Below, piece by piece: positions 62,256-64,000 of a stretch of DNA of 64,000 nucleotides. How positions within the stretch are numbered: the first letter of the stretch is position 1; every line of letters starts with the position of its first letter. Origin of the DNA: Alphaproteobacteria bacterium 46_93_T64 (GTDB lineage: Bacteria > Pseudomonadota > Alphaproteobacteria > Sneathiellales > Sneathiellaceae); the NCBI GenBank assembly GCA_002163135.1, contig MAAN01000017.1, positions 1 through 64,000 on the forward strand, given 5' to 3'. Both the position numbers and the translations under genes were made by a program. The notes beneath the pieces were generated by a model, which had not been told where the DNA came from, did no database searches, and saw nothing but the letters and a program-made list of their open reading frames with translations.

Positions 62256-63032
62256 TTAGATGGACAATGAAGCTACAGGCATCTGGATTGGTCCATCTTT
62301 TCGTTTATTCCAGAACTGGTTGACGTAAGGGTTATCGCAACCTTGCACCGTATTCGCAGCCCCCGACCAAACGCACCGCCCTTCATGTAACATGGCTATC
62401 TCGTCAGAGATTTGTGCTGCGGTGGCAAGATTACTTGTAATAACAATAGCTGTACTGCCAAGTTCACGCACATTTTTGAGAATAAGCTGATTGATCACAT
62501 TGCTCATGATCGGATCTAATCCTGCTGTCGGTTCATCCAAGAATAGAATGGAAGGCTCCCCAGCCAATGCACGGGCAATGCCCACACGTTTTTGCATACC
62601 GCCGGACAGTTCGGATGGATAAAGATCAACAACATCAGCAGAGAGCCCCACAGCTTTCAATTTCAAGACAGCTTGATCTCGTACACTCTCACGTGTTGCT
62701 CCGGGTTCTTGCAGAAGTCTAAAACCGATATTCTCCCATACGGGCAATCCGTCAAACAAACCCGACCGTTGGAACAGAATACCGAAATTCTTCAGAAACT
62801 CGTCGCGGGCATTTCCCTGAAATTTGACGACTTCCTCCCCGTCCACCAAGACGGATCCTGAATCGGGTGTGACGAGACCCAATACACATTTGAGGAGCAA
62901 GCTCTTTCCGGATCCTGACGGACCAATAAGCGTCAATATTTTTCCATCATCGACTTGAAGATCGACACCTTGCAGCGCGTAATTTGTCCCAAAGGATTTT
63001 TGAAGTCCTGACACTTTGAGTTTTGCAGTCAT
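62256..63032 (-). CDS. MlaF-like ABC transporter ATP-binding protein (orphan)
   Basis: A 258-residue ATPase of the phospholipid/organic solvent (MlaF, Ttg2A) type. Walker A GPSGSGKSLLLK, Q-loop LFQRSGLFDGLPV, signature LSGGMQKRVGIARALA (the Met is typical of MlaF) and Walker B ILFLDEPTAGLDPI. MlaF normally works with MlaE, MlaD and MlaB for lipid transport between the membranes. None of these is next to it, so it may serve a permease encoded elsewhere or a distinct lipid transporter. Confidence 0.9.
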   Translation of the reverse strand: MTAKLKVSGLQKSFGTNYALQGVDLQVDDGKILTLIGPSGSGKSLLLKCVLGLVTPDSGSVLVDGEEVVKFQGNARDEFLKNFGILFQRSGLFDGLPVWENIGFRLLQEPGATRESVRDQAVLKLKAVGLSADVVDLYPSELSGGMQKRVGIARALAGEPSILFLDEPTAGLDPIMSNVINQLILKNVRELGSTAIVITSNLATAAQISDEIAMLHEGRCVWSGAANTVQGCDNPYVNQFWNKRKDGPIQMPVASLSI

Positions 63033-63155
63033 GTCTGGCGCGTGCCCTGTTTAAACGAAATGATTTTTTTAAAGTTACAGGATACGATTGCGATTTCAAA
63101 CTGCATTCTTATAACAATGCCTGCAACGAAACTTGAAAACCTGAGCGGACAAAAG

Positions 63156-64000
63156 ATGGACGAACCCTCCAAAACCTATAATCGTGACATTTTTCATGGC
63201 GGAGATCTTGCCTGGGCAAAAGCACAATACGGGTCACAAGAGGCTAACTGGATCGATCTTAGCACCGGAATAAACCCAAATGCCTACCCTGTTCCAAGCC
63301 TAAACGCGGAAATTTGGGAGCGTTTACCCGGCGCAGAACAAGAGCGCAACCTGTTACAAACAGCCAAGGCTTATTATCAAATGTCACCGACACATGAGAT
63401 TGTCGCGGCCCCCGGAACACAATCCCTACTCCAAATTCTTCCTCATTTGCGAGAGAATCTGACAGTCGGAATTTTCAGTCCAACATATGCAGAGCACGCC
63501 CACTGCTGGCTCGCCGCAGGTCACGACGTTATCGAGTTTGATGACATTAACGTCTCTCCATCATCCGCAGATGTAATCATTATTGTATCGCCTAACAATC
63601 CAACAGGTGAAATAGCAGACCAACAAATCCTACTGGATATCCATGCCAAACTTGCCGAAAAGTCAGGACTATTGATCATTGACGAAGCCTTCATGGACAT
63701 GACTCCGCAGCACTCTTTTTGCCGGTGCGCACCAAAAGAGAACGTATTAATTCTGAAATCTTTTGGGAAATTTTTCGGTCTTGCAGGTGTGCGATTAGGG
63801 TTCGCCATTGGCGATCCAACAGTGATTGATGCTTTGAAATCACGGCTTGGACCTTGGGCAGTTAGTGCAGTCGCATCCGAAATTGGCATTCAGGCCATGA
63901 AAGACACTGGATGGATAAGCGAGACCATCAAGAAGCTAAAAACCGACAGCTTACGTCTGCAAAAATTGTTGAAAGCTCACAAACTTATAGTCAAAGAGGC
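63156..64000 (+). CDS. cobC: Threonine-phosphate decarboxylase CobC/CobD, N-terminal part (3' end outside window)
   Basis: This PLP fold-type I enzyme makes (R)-1-amino-2-propanol phosphate for the lower ligand arm of cobalamin. About 281 codons are visible and the frame is open to the window end. Features: HGGDLAWAKAQYG, DLSTGINPNAYPVP (the family start signature), IVSPNNPTGEIA, LLIIDEAFMDMTP and the PLP lysine in LKSFGKFFGLAGVRLGFAI. Start at ATG 63156, with a GAGCGGA-like site upstream; an ATG at 63117 would add 13 residues. It is divergent from the Mla-type ATPase. Confidence 0.9.
   Translation, partial: MDEPSKTYNRDIFHGGDLAWAKAQYGSQEANWIDLSTGINPNAYPVPSLNAEIWERLPGAEQERNLLQTAKAYYQMSPTHEIVAAPGTQSLLQILPHLRENLTVGIFSPTYAEHAHCWLAAGHDVIEFDDINVSPSSADVIIIVSPNNPTGEIADQQILLDIHAKLAEKSGLLIIDEAFMDMTPQHSFCRCAPKENVLILKSFGKFFGLAGVRLGFAIGDPTVIDALKSRLGPWAVSAVASEIGIQAMKDTGWISETIKKLKTDSLRLQKLLKAHKLIVKE

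Noticed and set aside
1-64000. rRNA, tRNA, CRISPR, phage or insertion sequences
   Set aside because: No tRNA-like cloverleaf, spaced repeats, transposase or integrase frames, or terminal inverted repeats with target duplications were seen on either strand.

Overview
The window is chromosomal DNA of moderate GC content from an alphaproteobacterium. The evidence is the petABC cytochrome bc1 operon, an ilvE/MarR/OmpR-type regulator neighbourhood resembling petP-petR loci, hemF, cobalamin synthesis of the CobC type, and the dense overlapping operons. A marine Sneathiella-like or other Rhodospirillales-type organism would fit, but that placement is a guess. No rRNA, tRNA, CRISPR array, phage or insertion sequence was found.

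Layout. 1-1138: end of moeA, then moaD and moaE (molybdopterin). 1146-8711: a Sel1-repeat envelope protein, ilvE, a MarR/response regulator/histidine kinase set, and a minus-strand group (small phasin-like proteins, a CsaA-type RNA-binding protein, proC, ybjN). 8950-12975: ubiK-like gene, then lgt, a MidA-type methyltransferase, pgeF and a lipoprotein preceded by a possible 21-residue micro-ORF. 13129-19708: prs, rplY, pth, ychF, two tandem MaoC proteins, an SPFH/NfeD pair and a dienelactone hydrolase. 19719-26157: glyoxalase-like gene, apt, mtnP, petABC, trmL, hemF. 26158-26748: an intergenic stretch with a CRP-type palindrome, hairpins and two strong terminators; it may encode small RNA. 26749-29501: upp, a C45-type acyltransferase and two small genes.

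29640-42150 is one nucleoside salvage/catabolism operon. It encodes a BMP-type ABC importer (binding protein, double ATPase, two permeases), purine nucleoside phosphorylase, DeoC, a two-domain ALDH16-like aldehyde dehydrogenase, DeoA, DeoB and adenosine deaminase. A near-perfect RutR-type operator sits over the promoter, suggesting control by pyrimidine availability. The aldehyde dehydrogenase would oxidise the acetaldehyde released by DeoC.

45332-58591 is the most unusual part. It is a type I secretion and LapG-type locus with a LuxR-type regulator carrying a receiver that lacks key acidic residues, an intact LapG-like cysteine protease, a TolC-type outer-membrane channel, a LapB-type ABC exporter and a LapC/HlyD-type adaptor. 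It also has a second LapG-like protein whose catalytic Cys is Ser, and two membrane sensors of Cache-PAS-HD-GYP architecture whose HD metal motif is destroyed. No LapD (GGDEF-EAL) and no giant adhesin are present. A shared 18-bp near-palindrome lies in the exporter promoter region and upstream of a very acidic 131-residue protein, which may be a secreted passenger or partner. I suggest this locus is a LapG/LapD-like surface-protein release system rewired around pseudo-enzymes.

58838-64000: a secreted trypsin-like protease, a small lipoprotein, a DUF924 protein, an SDR oxidoreductase, an unrecognised 243-residue protein, an orphan Mla-type ATPase and the first part of a CobC-type decarboxylase, which runs off the end.
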